From Archivesica marissinica (lineage: Eukaryota > Mollusca > Bivalvia > Venerida > Vesicomyidae), in NCBI GenBank assembly GCA_014843695.1, contig CM026398.1, forward strand, positions 16,542,664 to 16,606,663: a DNA stretch of 64,000 nucleotides, written 5' to 3'. Positions 27,726-40,516 of the stretch are shown here, one piece after another. The position numbers were made by a program, and so were the translations under genes. Each line of letters starts with the position of its first letter. Position 1 is the first letter of the stretch. Under the pieces are notes generated by a model that was not told the DNA's origin, ran no database searches, and was given only the letters and a program-made list of their open reading frames with translations.

Positions 27726-28028
27726 TTAACCCCTAACATGCTAATCACGACAAAAGTTGCTTTTGCCATCTGATCAGGCTCTATTCTATTCGCTATTCAG
27801 ATAGTAGTGCTAAAACATTTGTCTGAATAGCCAGTAACAGAGAATCACGACAAAAGTTGCTTTTGCCATCTGATCAGGCTCTATTCGCTATTCGGATAGT
27901 GGAGCTAAAACATTTGTCTGAATAGCCAGCAACAGAGATCCTGATCAGACCCGGCGTTATGACGTGGCGGATCTAGATCTATGTTGTTTGCACATTCCGT
28001 CCAATTTATTTGACAGGTTAAGGGTTAA
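27726..28028. mobile_element. piggyBac-like MITE, family 1, with internal duplication
   Basis: TTAACCCCTAACATGC at the left and GACAGGTTAAGGGTTAA at the right. An internal stretch of about 120 bp (AATCACGACAAAAGTTGCTT to TTTGTCTGAATAGCCAG) is duplicated in tandem. Confidence 0.8.
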
Positions 28029-28094
28029 CCCGGGAATACTGTCGAGCTTGTCTATACAGACAACACGAGGGAATCCCAAATTTGTTGGTATTTA

Positions 28095-28275
28095 AAAAAA
28101 GTTTACTTATTTTGCAGCGATTGCGAAACATGATTTAACAACTTATATTTAGTTGGTGCTGATGAAAGCGTATAATTATGTGGTCCTTTGTTTATGCAAG
28201 AGGAAACCGGAATCACCCCGTGAAAACCCACCTGTCAGATTAGACGACCAGTCCCATACTCCAGTTACCTCCCCT
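28095..28275 (-). mobile_element. SINE family A, minus strand, degraded
   Basis: AAGTTTACTTATTTTGCAGC, GATTGCGAAACATGATTTAA, AACCCACCTGTCAGATTAGA and CGACCAGTCCCATACTCC match the reversed family A body with many changes. The head is missing. Confidence 0.65.
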
Positions 28276-28855
28276 GGCATTCTGGCATATACTGATATAT
28301 ATATATATAATAACGACCACATGTTGAACTAGTGACCACCATCCCATCCCACATATACGCAGCCAATTGCCAGTATTGACTCTTCAAAATAAAAGTTTGA
28401 TAATGATCTGACGAGTGATGTATACGAGTGATCTTTGTTTGCAGATTGTGTAAATGGTTCGACTGTAGAAAAACCCCCATGTTTTGCCTATTTCACTTTT
28501 ATGTGATTAAAATGTTGAAATGGAGCAAGCAAGGCAATGTTAGTCTGTAACTGTTCCAAAATATAGATAAGTAGCAGGGGATTTCAGATTCTTATCAATT
28601 TTGAAATGTGTTCATGTTTTTATTTTCCCTTCAAAATTGTTTTATCAGTAATGTAATCAGATTTTGGGAACTCTGTTTTTCTGTTGAACAAACAACAAGA
28701 CATCTTTGTTGGATAATAAACAGCTGTGGTTAAGATTTGTACGATAGAGATTGTGTTTGTTTTAGCACATAATTCTGAATGTTCTCAGAACTGTTACTCT
28801 CACTGGAATTGGGGTTAGAGCTAGGGGCCAGAGAGAAATAGTCTCCCTGAGCTCT
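28276..28855. other. Intergenic sequence, no gene seen
   Basis: Apart from a short AT run (28295-28310) it is featureless; no open frame resembles a known protein. Confidence 0.5.
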
Positions 28856-28857
28856 GT

Positions 28858-29095
28858 GTGTATTTTACATTTATTTATCGACGCCTCCTGAAGAGATTAT
28901 CATTTTAGATTTTTGGAGGATAGTGCAATGATACAGACAGAGACCCATTCCAGAGTCTCCTCTGGTTCTTTTACATGCACCGACACGAGACCTGTTTAAT
29001 GTCCCATCTGAAAGATCGAACCTGAAAGATCAAACCTGCGAACCCTGGATTACCAGTCCAGCGTGTTACCATTCGACTACAGATCCGTCTGTCAT
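28858..29095 (-). mobile_element. SINE family C, minus strand, with internal deletions
   Basis: ATTTACATTTATTTATCGAC, TCCAGAGTCTCCTCTGGTTC and TGGATTACCAGTCCAGCGTG then TTACCATTCGACTACAGATC. Parts of the tail and mid-region are lost compared with 24388-24682. Confidence 0.8.
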
Positions 29096-29136
29096 GATCT
29101 CCCTCACTTCCCCTTATTTTGAGCTCAGGAAGAGTT

Positions 29137-29253
29137 TTAACCCGTAATCTGCCAATCATGACTTAAAGTTGCTTTCGCAAACAGCATAGAGCCAGATCAG
29201 ACGGCACAGAACATGCCATCTGATCAGGCTCTATACTATTTGCTATTTGGATA
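29137..29253 (+). mobile_element. piggyBac-like MITE, family 1, truncated right
   Basis: TTAACCCGTAATCTGCC, then AGCATAGAGCCAGATCAGA against CATCTGATCAGGCTCTATAC. It stops at GATAGTGGAGCTAC. Confidence 0.75.
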
Positions 29254-29890
29254 GTGGAGCTACCTGTGTGTGTGTGTGTCCGTCCGTGCCTGTGAGAGTC
29301 GCCATATGATGTAACAGCTGGGGAGTCGTCGTGTCGTAATCTATTGGTGCAAGTTTAAGCCCCAAAAACAAAAGAATCCACATAAAGGGTATACCTAATA
29401 CTTGTGGCAAGTCAGGTGCTATCGATGCCTGTTTTCTCTATTGACCAATAAAGAACATCTCTTGCTGCAGGTCAGTGACCTAACTCCCTTGTGCCTTTAT
29501 TCCAACGAGGCCCTTTACCTATTTTATCTCCATGCTACTGATAAGCATTAGGCATAGGTATTATATACACAATAATCTATATCTATAGGAATAGACAACT
29601 GCGTGGAAGTGATAATTATATATGTTTATGTGGGGCAAATTTCATTTTAAATGTAATAATGTAATACATATTTGTTTATTGCAACTGGAAGATTCGAGAG
29701 TTAAATTAATGGCAGTGGTGTCGAGTCTGGCTTTATGGCTCACCCAACAGTGTGTTAATTGGTGCCAAACAGGACTATAAACTCTGCGTTTACATCTCTC
29801 TTACACCAACATGTAACTAGAGGATAGCACCCGAGAGATGGTCCTCCTAGACCAACCCTCTATATATCCACAAAGTTTAATCGAAATCCA
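29254..29890. other. Intergenic sequence, no gene seen
   Basis: Starts with a short GTGTGTGTGTGTCCGTCCGT stretch. No coding or structured feature is recognised. Confidence 0.4.
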
Positions 29891-29908
29891 TCAACAACTG
29901 TTTGCATG

Positions 29909-30730
29909 CACACAGACACATAGACACACAGACACACAGACACATAGACACACAAACACATAGACACACAGACACACAAACACATAGACACATAGACACA
30001 CAAACACATAGACACACAGACACATAGACACACAAACACATAGACACACAGACACATAGACACACAGACACACAGACACATAGACACACAGACACACACA
30101 CACACACACACACACATAGACACACAAACACATAGACACACAGACACACAAACACATAGACACACAGACACACAAACACATAGACACACAGACACATAGA
30201 CACACAAACACATAGACACATAGACACACAGACACATAGACACACAAACACATAGACACACAAACACACAGACACACAAACACATAGACACATATACACA
30301 TAGACACACAAACACATAGACACACAGACACATATACACACAAACACACAGACACATAGACACACAAACACATAGACACATATACACACAGACACACAAA
30401 CACATAGACACACAAACACATAGACACACAAACACACAGGCCCCGCTCAGGCCGTGTCTCATTTATATGAAAAAGTTGGCAGTTTCTTACGGAGGTTGGT
30501 GCACCAAAGTACTGGTTAACCGCTTGAGCCTGCCCAGAAAAGGTGTTGTTAGGTAAACTGCCCGCCGGCGATATAGCCCAAAATGGTGCTGATGCAGGCG
30601 TAAAACCCGAAATATATAACGAACACACAGACACATAGACACACAAACACACAGACACATAGACACACAAACACACAGACACATAGACACACAAACACAT
30701 AGACACACAGACACATAGACACACACACAC
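29909..30730. repeat. CACA-type minisatellite (CACATAGACACACAGA), split by a SINE
   Basis: 29909-30437 and 30619-30730 are the same ACACATAGACACACAAACAC array, separated by a SINE D fragment. All minus-strand frames stay open (VCLCVCVSMCLCVY), which is not protein coding. Confidence 0.95.
30438..30618 (+). mobile_element. SINE family D inserted in a minisatellite, head truncated
   Basis: Starts within the B box (GGCCCCGCTCAGGCCGTG) and runs through CATTTATATGAAAAAGTTGG and GATATAGCCCAAAATGGTGC to GAAATATATAACG. The array continues on both sides. Confidence 0.85.
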
Positions 30731-30894
30731 TGATACAGCCACCATCAGTAACCTGATTTCCTAATGGTGGAGGTTAAATTAAATATAAGTTGGGAAAGGG
30801 ATTCGAATAAGTTACTATATAACTTTTTTCCCAATCCTAACTGTGCTGTTGCAACTATTCCTATGTCATGTACCATTCGTGAATAACATATTGT

Positions 30895-31490
30895 TTAACC
30901 CTTTCCTTTATAGAGATTTAAGTTAATACACTATTATTTACCCATACAAACAACAGCCATTTAGCTATCATGCAGTGGATAAGTAGTCGCCATATCTATC
31001 CCACCTCCATAGATATTACTGGCACTACATTGAGATTTAGGTTAATATACTATTATATCTCCATACAAACGACAGCCATTTAGCTATCATGCAGTGGATA
31101 AGTAGTCGCCATATCTATCCCACCTCCATAGATATTACTGGCACTACATTGAGATTTAGGTTAATATACTATTATATCTCCATACAAACGACAGCAATTT
31201 AGCTATCATGCAGTGGATAAGTAGTCGCCATATCTATCGCACCTCCATAGATATTACTGGGACTACATGAGATTTAGGTTAATATACTATTATATCTCCA
31301 TACAAACGACAGCCATTTAGCTATCGTGCAGTGGATAAGTAGTCGCCATATCTATCCCACCTCCATAGATATTACTGGGTCTACATGAGATTCTGGCCTT
31401 TATTATGAACATTGGTGTGGCTACTACATTGTCAGTGAATGTCATATTGGTAATGGCGTCAAGAGGTGCTTCTATGAGGGAAAGGGTTAA
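30895..31490 (-). mobile_element. piggyBac-like MITE, family 3, minus strand, fewer internal copies
   Basis: TTAACCCTTTCC at the left and GGGAAAGGGTTAA at the right, with TTAA at both ends. It holds about four of the roughly 118-bp units and one 88-bp unit in reverse orientation to 25898-27111. The shorter length (596 against 1214 bp) is due to repeat number. Confidence 0.85.
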
Positions 31491-31547
31491 ATTTACTACC
31501 TTATCATTTCGCAGCATACAGATAACTGTTGTAGTAGTTATTTATTA

Positions 31548-31690
31548 ATTATAAAAGTAAATTGTTTGTTTATTATTCTGGCACGTATCTTATGAACATC
31601 AGTTCTTCTGCAATCCTATCCTTGTAGGCCAGACTGATCATTTACCATAAGTCAGCTAACTGGCGGCTCGCCAATTATAAAGAATTCTTT
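31548..31690 (-). mobile_element. SINE family E, minus strand, truncated
   Basis: GTAAATTGTTTGTTTATTAT, TTATGAACATCAG, CAATCCTATCCTTGTAGGCC and AGCTAACTGGCGGCTCGCCA match the reversed tail of 61856-62110. The tRNA-like head is missing. Confidence 0.7.
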
Positions 31691-31785
31691 ACAAACATAT
31701 TGATAGATGTGACTAGCCTGTGTATTTAGATTGTCAAAATTTAGATTGCTATATATAAATCAGCATTGTTAAATACATAACCTCT

Positions 31786-32091
31786 TTAACCCTTTCAACG
31801 CCACAGACCTCTAAATAGGCTTATAAAATGTGTAGATCCAGATGAACCGGCTCGTGGTGAGTTGTCTCATCAGGATCTGCACTTTTTGCCAGTAATATTA
31901 CTATTTTTAGACAAAATTACCGATTTTGATGAACTGGTCCAAATGTAATTTTCTTATTAATTTATTGGTGTTAAGAATATCATGCAGTCAGTTACTTGGT
32001 GCATCAGTTACTTGGTGCAGTCTGGTGCAGTCAGTTACTTGGTGCAGTCAGTTACTTGGTTCAGTCAGTTACTTGGTGTTGAATAGGTTAA
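31786..32091. mobile_element. piggyBac-like MITE, family 2, with an internal tandem repeat
   Basis: TTAACCCTTTCAACGCC at the left and GGTGTTGAATAGGTTAA at the right. The core is GATCCAGATGAACCGGCTCG. Near the right end CAGTCAGTTACTTGGTG is repeated five times. These copies are of the element's own CATGTGAGTTACTTGGTG end. Confidence 0.8.
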
Positions 32092-32640
32092 TATGTTTCT
32101 TGTTCGTAGAAGGTCCCATTCCTCTCCTTGTGTTTCAACTGTTTAACAAATGACTGGTGAAATCTGAAAAATCTCAAGTTAACAGCTTGGTTCTAGAAAC
32201 AACATGTGCAGTACAGTGTTTTCTCAGAGCTACCGACAGCGTTATCTTGGGTGTGGTCAAAGTTTCCTAATCTGTTATATCTACGACACTAATCTAAAAA
32301 TGTTACACCCAAAATCTAGCAATTTCCATTGGACGAAACAATTTGAGAAAGAAATTGCATCTTTAACTGAGATGTTCGGAAATGATTTTCATTCTAAAAC
32401 CTTATAAATTAATGACCGAATATGTTTTCTGCTCTACTGAATAGGACTTTTTCACCTATTTAAACAATATTGTAAGTGATATTTTCTTAAAGATGATTTT
32501 TATTTTCATTTATTGTATTTTTATTAATTCTATTTATTTATTTGCCAGAAATGAAAGATATTAAAAATAGGTCACTATTTCATAATTTAACAAATTGTTT
32601 TTCAAGCAATACATCAATAATTATGGTAATTATTTTCTTC
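32092..32640. other. Intergenic sequence, no gene seen
   Basis: A 67-codon + strand frame at 32204-32407 is the only notable opening. I do not recognise it and it lacks context, so it is not called. Confidence 0.4.
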
Positions 32641-32649
32641 ATCTTATGC

Positions 32650-35600
32650 GTACATTGTATATTAGTTGTGTAGTATAAATTATGCTTGTATAGTTGTGTA
32701 GTATATATACATGAATAGTTGTATATTAGTTGTGTAGTATATATTTGTGTAGTTGTGTAATATCTACATGAATAGTTGTACATTAGTTGTGTAGTATATN
32801 NNNNNNNNNNNNNNNNNNNNNNNNNNNNNNNNNNNNNNNNNNNNNNNNNNNNNNNNNNNNNNNNNNNNNNNNNNNNNNNNNNNNNNNNNNNNNNNNNNNN
32901 NNNNNNNNNNNNNNNNNNNNNNNNNNNNNNNNNNNNNNNNNNNNNNNNNNNNNNNNNNNNNNNNNNNNNNNNNNNNNNNNNNNNNNNNNNNNNNNNNNNN
33001 NNNNNNNNNNNNNNNNNNNNNNNNNNNNNNNNNNNNNNNNNNNNNNNNNNNNNNNNNNNNNNNNNNNNNNNNNNNNNNNNNNNNNNNNNNNNNNNNNNNN
33101 NNNNNNNNNNNNNNNNNNNNNNNNNNNNNNNNNNNNNNNNNNNNNNNNNNNNNNNNNNNNNNNNNNNNNNNNNNNNNNNNNNNNNNNNNNNNNNNNNNNN
33201 NNNNNNNNNNNNNNNNNNNNNNNNNNNNNNNNNNNNNNNNNNNNNNNNNNNNNNNNNNNNNNNNNNNNNNNNNNNNNNNNNNNNNNNNNNNNNNNNNNNN
33301 NNNNNNNNNNNNNNNNNNNNNNNNNNNNNNNNNNNNNNNNNNNNNNNNNNNNNNNNNNNNNNNNNNNNNNNNNNNNNNNNNNNNNNNNNNNNNNNNNNNN
33401 NNNNNNNNNNNNNNNNNNNNNNNNNNNNNNNNNNNNNNNNNNNNNNNNNNNNNNNNNNNNNNNNNNNNNNNNNNNNNNNNNNNNNNNNNNNNNNNNNNNN
33501 NNNNNNNNNNNNNNNNNNNNNNNNNNNNNNNNNNNNNNNNNNNNNNNNNNNNNNNNNNNNNNNNNNNNNNNNNNNNNNNNNNNNNNNNNNNNNNNNNNNN
33601 NNNNNNNNNNNNNNNNNNNNNNNNNNNNNNNNNNNNNNNNNNNNNNNNNNNNNNNNNNNNNNNNNNNNNNNNNNNNNNNNNNNNNNNNNNNNNNNNNNNN
33701 NNNNNNNNNNNNNNNNNNNNNNNNNNNNNNNNNNNNNNNNNNNNNNNNNNNNNNNNNNNNNNNNNNNNNNNNNNNNNNNNNNNNNNNNNNNNNNNNNNNT
33801 AGTATATAGTTGTATATTAGTTGTGTAGTATTTAGTTGTATATTAGTTGTGTAGTATATACATGTATATTTGTATATTAGTTGTGTAGTATATACATGTA
33901 TAGTTGTATATTAGTTGTGTAGTATATAGTTGTGTAGTAATTAGTTGTATATTAGTTGTGTAGTATATACATGTATATTTGTATATTAGTTGTGTAGTAT
34001 ATACATGTATAGATGTATATTAGTTGTGTAGAATATAGTTGTGTAGTATATACATGTATAGATGTATATTAGTTTTGTAGTATATACATGTATAGATGTA
34101 TATTAGTTGTGTAGTATATACATGTATAGATGTATATTAGTTGTGTAGTATATAGTTGTGTAGTATATAGGTCCTATATTTATCTGTGGTATTGCTATTC
34201 CGGTTGTGTAGTATCTAGTTGTGGTAGTATATACAGTATAGTTGTATCTTATTTGTGTACGTATATCTAGTTGTGTCGTATATACATGTATATTGTATAT
34301 TAGTTGTGTAGTATAATACATGTATCTATGTATATTAGTTGTGTCAGTATATACAAGTATATTGTTATTAGTTGTGTATATATAGTTTGTGTAGTATAGA
34401 ACAAGTAGAGTTGTATATTAGTTGTGTGTATATATTGTGTAGTAATACATATATATTTGTGTAGTATATCTTGTGTAGTATATACCCTTCCATGTATATT
34501 ATTTGTGTAGTATATAGTTGTGTAGTATATACAAGTATAGATGTATATTAGTTGTGTAGTATATAGTTGTGTAGTATATACATGTATAGTTGTATATTAG
34601 TTGTGTAGTATATACATGTATAGATGTATATTAGTTGTGTAGTATATAGTTGTGTAGTATATACATGTATAGTTGTATATTAGTTGTGTAGTATATACAT
34701 GTATAGATGTATATTAGTTGTGTAGTATATATTTGTGTAGTATATACTTGTATAGTTGTATATTAGTTGTATATTAGTTGTGTAGTATATACATGTATAG
34801 ATGTATATTAGTTGTGTAGTATATATATGTGTAGTATATACATGTATAGTTGTATATTAGTTGTGTAGTATATACTTGTATAGTGTATATTAGTTGTGTA
34901 GTGTGTATATTGTTGTGTAGTATTAGTTGTGTAGTATATACATGTATAGTTGTATATTAGTTGTGTAGTATATACATGTATAGTTGTATATTAGTTGTGT
35001 AGTATATATTTGTGTAGTATATACTTGTATAGTTGTATATTAGTTGTGTAGTATATACTTGTATATTAGTTGTGTAGTGTATAGTTGTATATAGTTGTGT
35101 AGTATATACATGTATAGTTGTATATTAGTTGTGTAGTATATACATGTATAGTTGTATATTAGTTGTGTAGTATATAGTTGTGTATATTATGTGTATATTA
35201 GTTGTGTAGTATATAGTTGTGTAGTATATACATGTATAGATGTATATTAGTTGTGTAGTATATACATGTATAGATGTATATTAGTTGTGTAGTATATAGT
35301 TGTGTAGTATTCATGTATAGATGTATATTAGTTGTGTAGTATATAGTTGTGTAGTATATACATGTATAGTTGTATATTAGTTGTGTAGTATATACATGTA
35401 TAGATGTATATTAGTTGTGTATATATTAGTTGTGTAGTATATACATGTATAGTGTATATTAGTTGTGTAGTATATACATGTATAGATGTATATTAGTTGT
35501 GTAGTATATACATGTATAGATGTATATTAGTTGTGTAGTATATACATGTATAGATGTATATTAGTTGTGTAGTATATAGTTGTGTAGTATATACAAGTAT

Positions 35601-37318
35601 AGATGTATATTAGTTGTGTAGTATATACATGTATAGATGTATATTAGTTGTGTAGTATATACATGTATAGATGTATATTAGTTGTGTAGTATATAGTTGT
35701 GTAGTATATACATGTATAGTTGTATATTAGTTGTGTAGTATATACATGTATAGATGTATATTAGTTGTGTAGTATATACATGTATAGATGTATATTAGTT
35801 GTGTAGTATATAGTTGTGTAGTATATACAAGTATAGTTGTATATTAGTTGTGTAGTATATACATGTATAGTTGTATATTAGTTGTGTAGTATATACATGT
35901 ATAGATGTATATTAGTTGTGTAGTATATAGTTGTGTAGTATATACATGTATAGATGTATATTAGTTGTGTAGTATATACATGTATAGTTGTATATTAGTT
36001 GTGTAGTATATACATGTATAGATGTATATTAGTTGTGTAGTATATAGTTGTGTAGTATATACATGTATAGTTGTATATTAGTTGTGTAGTATATAGTTGT
36101 GTAGTATATACATGTATAGATGTATATTAGTTGTGTAGTATATACATGTATAGATGTATATTAGTTGTGTAGTATATAGTTGTGTAGTATATACATGTAT
36201 AGATGTATATTAGTTGTGTAGTATATAGTTGTGTAGTATATACATGTATAGTTGTATATTAGTTGTGTAGTATATACATGTATAGATGTATATTAGTTGT
36301 GTAGTATATAGTTGTGTAGTATATACATGTATAGATGTATATTAGTTGTGTAGTATATAGTTGTGTAGTATATACATGTATAGTTGTATATTAGTTGTGT
36401 AGTATATACATGTATAGATGTATATTAGTTGTGTAGTATATAGTTGTGTAGTATATACATGTATAGATGTATATTAGTTGTGTAGTATATAGTTGTGTAG
36501 TATATACATGTATAGTTGTATATTAGTTGTGTAGTATATACATGTATAGATGTATATTAGTTGTGTAGTATATAGTGTGTAGTATATACATGTATATATG
36601 TATAGTTGTGTAGTATATACATGTATTAGTATATTAGTTGTGTAGTATATAGTTGTGTAGTATATACAAGTATAGTTGTATATTAGTTGTGTAGTATATT
36701 TGTGTATGTTAGTTGTGTATTAGTTGTGTAGTATATACATGTATAGATGTATATTAGTTGTGTAGTATATTTTTGTATAAGTTGTGTAGTATATACATGT
36801 ATAGATGTATATTAGTTGTGTAGTATATACATGTATAGATGTATATTAGTTGTGTAGTATATACATGTATAGATGTATATTAGTTGTGTAGTATATACAT
36901 GTATAATGTATATTAGTTGTGTAGTATATACATGTATATATGTATATTAGTTGTGTAGTATATAGTTGTGTAGTATATACAAGTATAGTTGTATATTAGT
37001 TGTGTAGTATATAGTTGTGTAGTATATACATGTATAGTTGTATATTAGTTGTGTAGTATATAGTTGTGTAGTATATACATGTATAGATGTATATTAGTTG
37101 TGTAGTATATACATGTATAGTTGTATATTAGTTGTGTAGTATATACTTGTATAGTTGTATAATATATACTTGCATATTTGCGTATAGTTGTATACTATAG
37201 TTGTATAGTATATACTTGTATAGTTGTATATTAGTTGTATAGTATATACTTGTATAGTTGTGTAGTATATAGTTGTATATTAGTTGTATAGTATATACTT
37301 GTATAGTTGTATATTAGG
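32650..37318. repeat. AT-rich 4.7-kb minisatellite with internal assembly gap
   Basis: Composite units built from TTGTATATTAGTTGTGTAGT, ATATACATGTATAGATGTAT and ATATAGTTGTGTAG, arranged in higher-order blocks. About 3.7 kb is sequenced, and 1000 N lie inside. Many frames are closed by TAG in the unit, so no gene is hidden here. Confidence 0.95.
32800..33799. other. Assembly gap, 1000 N
   Basis: A placeholder-sized gap inside the AT-rich minisatellite; the real array length is unknown. Confidence 1.
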
Positions 37319-37353
37319 TGTGTATGACCACAATCTTGCACTGTTTCAGGTGG

Positions 37354-37410
37354 ACTTTCACATAAAATATGTTGTGGTACAAGACGGTGGAATGTCATGG
37401 ATACAAGAAC
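37354..37410 (+). CDS. Candidate orphan exon seeding a 25-bp array (weak)
   Basis: After CTTGCACTGTTTCAG the sequence stays open as VDFHIKYVVVQDGGMSWIQE and a possible donor follows (GAACG|GTATGA). Its last 22 bases plus that donor are the unit of the following minisatellite, the same pattern as at the proven ORC5 exons. I do not recognise the peptide; it vaguely recalls beta-rich repeats, but that is not evidence. It could belong with the candidate exon at 24736. Confidence 0.25.
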
Positions 37411-39400
37411 GGTATGATGTCATGGATACAAGAACGGTATGATGTCATGGATACAAGAACGGTATGATGTCATGGATACAAGAACGGTATGATGTCATGG
37501 ATACAAGAACGGTATGATGTCGTGGATACAAGAACAGTATAATGTCGTGGATACAAGAACAGTATAATGGCATGGATACAAGAATGGTATAATGTCGTGG
37601 ATACAAGAACGGTATAATGTCGTGGATACAAGAACAGTATAATGGCATGGATACAAGAATGGTATATTGTCATGGATATAATAACAGTATAATGTCATGG
37701 ATACAAGAACAGTATAATGTCATGGATACAAGAACGGTGTAGTGTGTCATGGATACATGCACAGTATAATGCCATGGATACAAGAACAGCATAATGTCAT
37801 GGATACAAGAACAGTATAATGTCATGGATACAAGAACAGTATAGTGTCATGGATACAACAATGGTGTAGTGTGTCATGAATACAAGAACAATGTCATGGA
37901 TACAAGAACAGTGTAGTGTCATGGATACAACAATGGTGTAGTGTGTCATGGAGACAACAGTATAATGTCATGGATACAAGAACAGTATAATGTCATGGAT
38001 ACAAGCACAGTATAATGTCATGGATACACGAACAGTATAATGTCATGGAGACAACAGTATAATGTCATGGATACAAGAACAGTATAATGTCATGGATACA
38101 AGAACAGTATAATGTCATGGATACAAGAACAGTATAATGTCATGGATACAAGAACAGTGTAATGTCATGGATACAAGAACAGTATAATGTCATGGATACA
38201 CGAACAGTGTAATGTCATGGATATAAGAACAGTGTAATGCCATGGATACAACAATGGTGTAGTGTATCATGGAGACAAGAACAGTATAATGTCATGGATA
38301 CAAGAACAGTATAATGTCATGGATACAAGAACAGTATAATGTCATGGATACACGAACAGTGTAATGTCATGGATACAAGAACAGTGTAATGCCATGGATA
38401 CAACAATGGTGTAGTGTGTCATGGATACAAGAACAGTATAATGTCATGGAGACAAGAACAGTATAATATCATGGATACAAGAACAGTATAATGTCATGGA
38501 TACAGCAATGGTGTAGTGTGTCATGGAGACAAGAACAGTATAATGGCATGGATACAAGAACAGTATAATGTCATAGATACAAGAACAGTATAATGTCATG
38601 GATACACGAACAGTATAATGTCATGGATACAAGAACAGTGTAATGCCATGGATACAACAATGGTGTAGTGTGTCATGGATACAAGAACAGTATAATGTCA
38701 TGGATACAAGAACAGTATAATGTCATGGATACAAGAACAGTATAATGTCCTGGATACAAGAACAGTGTAATGTCATGGATGCACGAACAGTGTAGTGTTA
38801 TGGATACAACAATGGTGTAGTGTGTCATGGATACAAGAACAGTATAATGTCATGGATACAAGAACAGTATAATGTCATGGATACAAGAACAGTATAATGT
38901 CATGGATACAACAATGGTGTAGTGTGTCATGGATACAAGAATCGTGTAGTGTCATGGATACAAGAGCAGTATAATGTCATGGATACAAGAACAGGGTAGT
39001 GTCATGGATACAAGAATGATGTAATGTCAAGGATACAAGAACTGTGTAATGTAATGGATACAAGAACAGTAGTGTCATGGATACAACAACAGTATAATGT
39101 CATGGATACAAGAATGGTGTAGTGTGTCATAGATACAAGAACAGTATAATGTCATGGATACAAGAACAGTATAAAGTCATGGATACAAGTATGGTATAAT
39201 GTCATGGATACAACAATGGTGTAGTGTGTCATGGATACAAGACCGGTGTAATGTCATGGATACAATAACAGTGTAGTGTTATGGATACAAGAACAGTATA
39301 ATGTCATGGATACAAGAACAGTGTAGTGTCATGGATACAATATGGTGAAGTGTCATGTGTACAAGAACAGTGTAGTTTTATGGATACAAGACGTGTAATG
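37388..39400. repeat. 25-bp minisatellite, about 80 copies
   Basis: The unit is ATGTCATGGATACAAGAACA plus GTATA, with variants (GTGTAGTGTGTCATGG, ATGGCATGG, ACAACAATGG). It begins at the end of the candidate exon at 37354. Confidence 0.95.
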
Positions 39401-40015
39401 TCATTAGGAATACGGTATATTCTTGCATTAGTGGACACCAGATGGGAAGGAGTGGGCATTACTATTAGGAAATAATAATGTGTGTGTCATGTGAAGAGAT
39501 AGTGGCATTCGGCCTGAAGTCAAATTGGATGTTTGACACATAAATGGTTCAAATACTGGGAATATTTGGAAATAATACGAACGCGACTATCAAAATAGAT
39601 GTACATGTATTAATTATATCGTCCTAGTTGCTGAGACTCGGCTAATCCAAGGAAGTGATACCATACAATCTGTGATCTGTTTAATTTTGTCCATGATTAA
39701 AAATGCAGAATACAATTCTAAGAACCTTCTGTCTTGTTCATGTGGAACAGAACTGTCCCACATGCAGAGGTAACATCGACAATCTCTGAGCAGTACATAC
39801 ATATGTAGAACTGCATTATTCAATCATTTAATTGTCAGAATTTGATCAAAGTTGGTTCAAAGCATCCTGGCATTGATCTGTGTCAATTATGTTTTAATTA
39901 GGGAAGCGCATTTAAAGTTACAGGAAACTGTTGCCATATTGGCTTACTCATATCGGCTTACTCATATCGGCTTACTCTGGTGAGCTATCCAGGGCCAATA
40001 TGACCATCTTTGCTT
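39401..40015. other. Intergenic sequence, no gene seen
   Basis: A 69-codon minus-strand frame (39614-39823) shows no recognisable motif. Three short TCGGCTTACTCATA copies lie at about 39950-39980. Confidence 0.45.
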
Positions 40016-40019
40016 AAGC

Positions 40020-40496
40020 TATTTGCATCTAGAAGCAGCACTAGTTGTCCCATCTAGAAGCAGCACTAGTTGTCCCATCTAGAAGCAGCACTAGTTATCC
40101 CACCTAGAAACAGTACTAGTTGTCTCACCTAGAAACAGCACTAGTTGTCCCATCTAGAAGCAACACTAGTTGTCCCACCTAGAAACAGCACTAGTTGTCC
40201 CACCTAGAAGCAGCACTAGTTGTCCCATCTAGAAGCAACACTAGTTGTCCCACCTAGAAACAGCACTAGTTGTCCCACCTAGAAGCAGCACTAGTTGTCC
40301 CACCTAGAAACAGCACTAGTTGTCCCATCTAGAAGCAACACTAGTTGTCCCACCTAGAAACAGCACTAGTTGTCCCACCTAGAAGCAGCACTAGTTGTCC
40401 CACCTAGAAACAGCACTAGTTGTCCCATCTAGAAGCAACACTAGTTGTCTCACCTAGAAGCAGCACTAGTTGTTCCACCTAGAAGCAGCACTTGTT
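40020..40496. repeat. 25-bp minisatellite, about 19 copies
   Basis: The unit is CACCTAGAAGCAGCACTAGT plus TGTCC, with CATCTAGAAGCAACACTAGT variants alternating in a higher-order pattern of about 100 bp. Confidence 0.95.
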
Positions 40497-40516
40497 TATT
40501 TGTATATGGTAATTGG

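Noticed and set aside
29860..30745. Cys/Val-rich minus-strand frames
   Set aside because: CACA-type minisatellite; the frame even passes through a SINE insertion.
32204..32407. 67-codon + strand frame
   Set aside because: No recognisable motif, no splice context and length within chance for AT-rich DNA.
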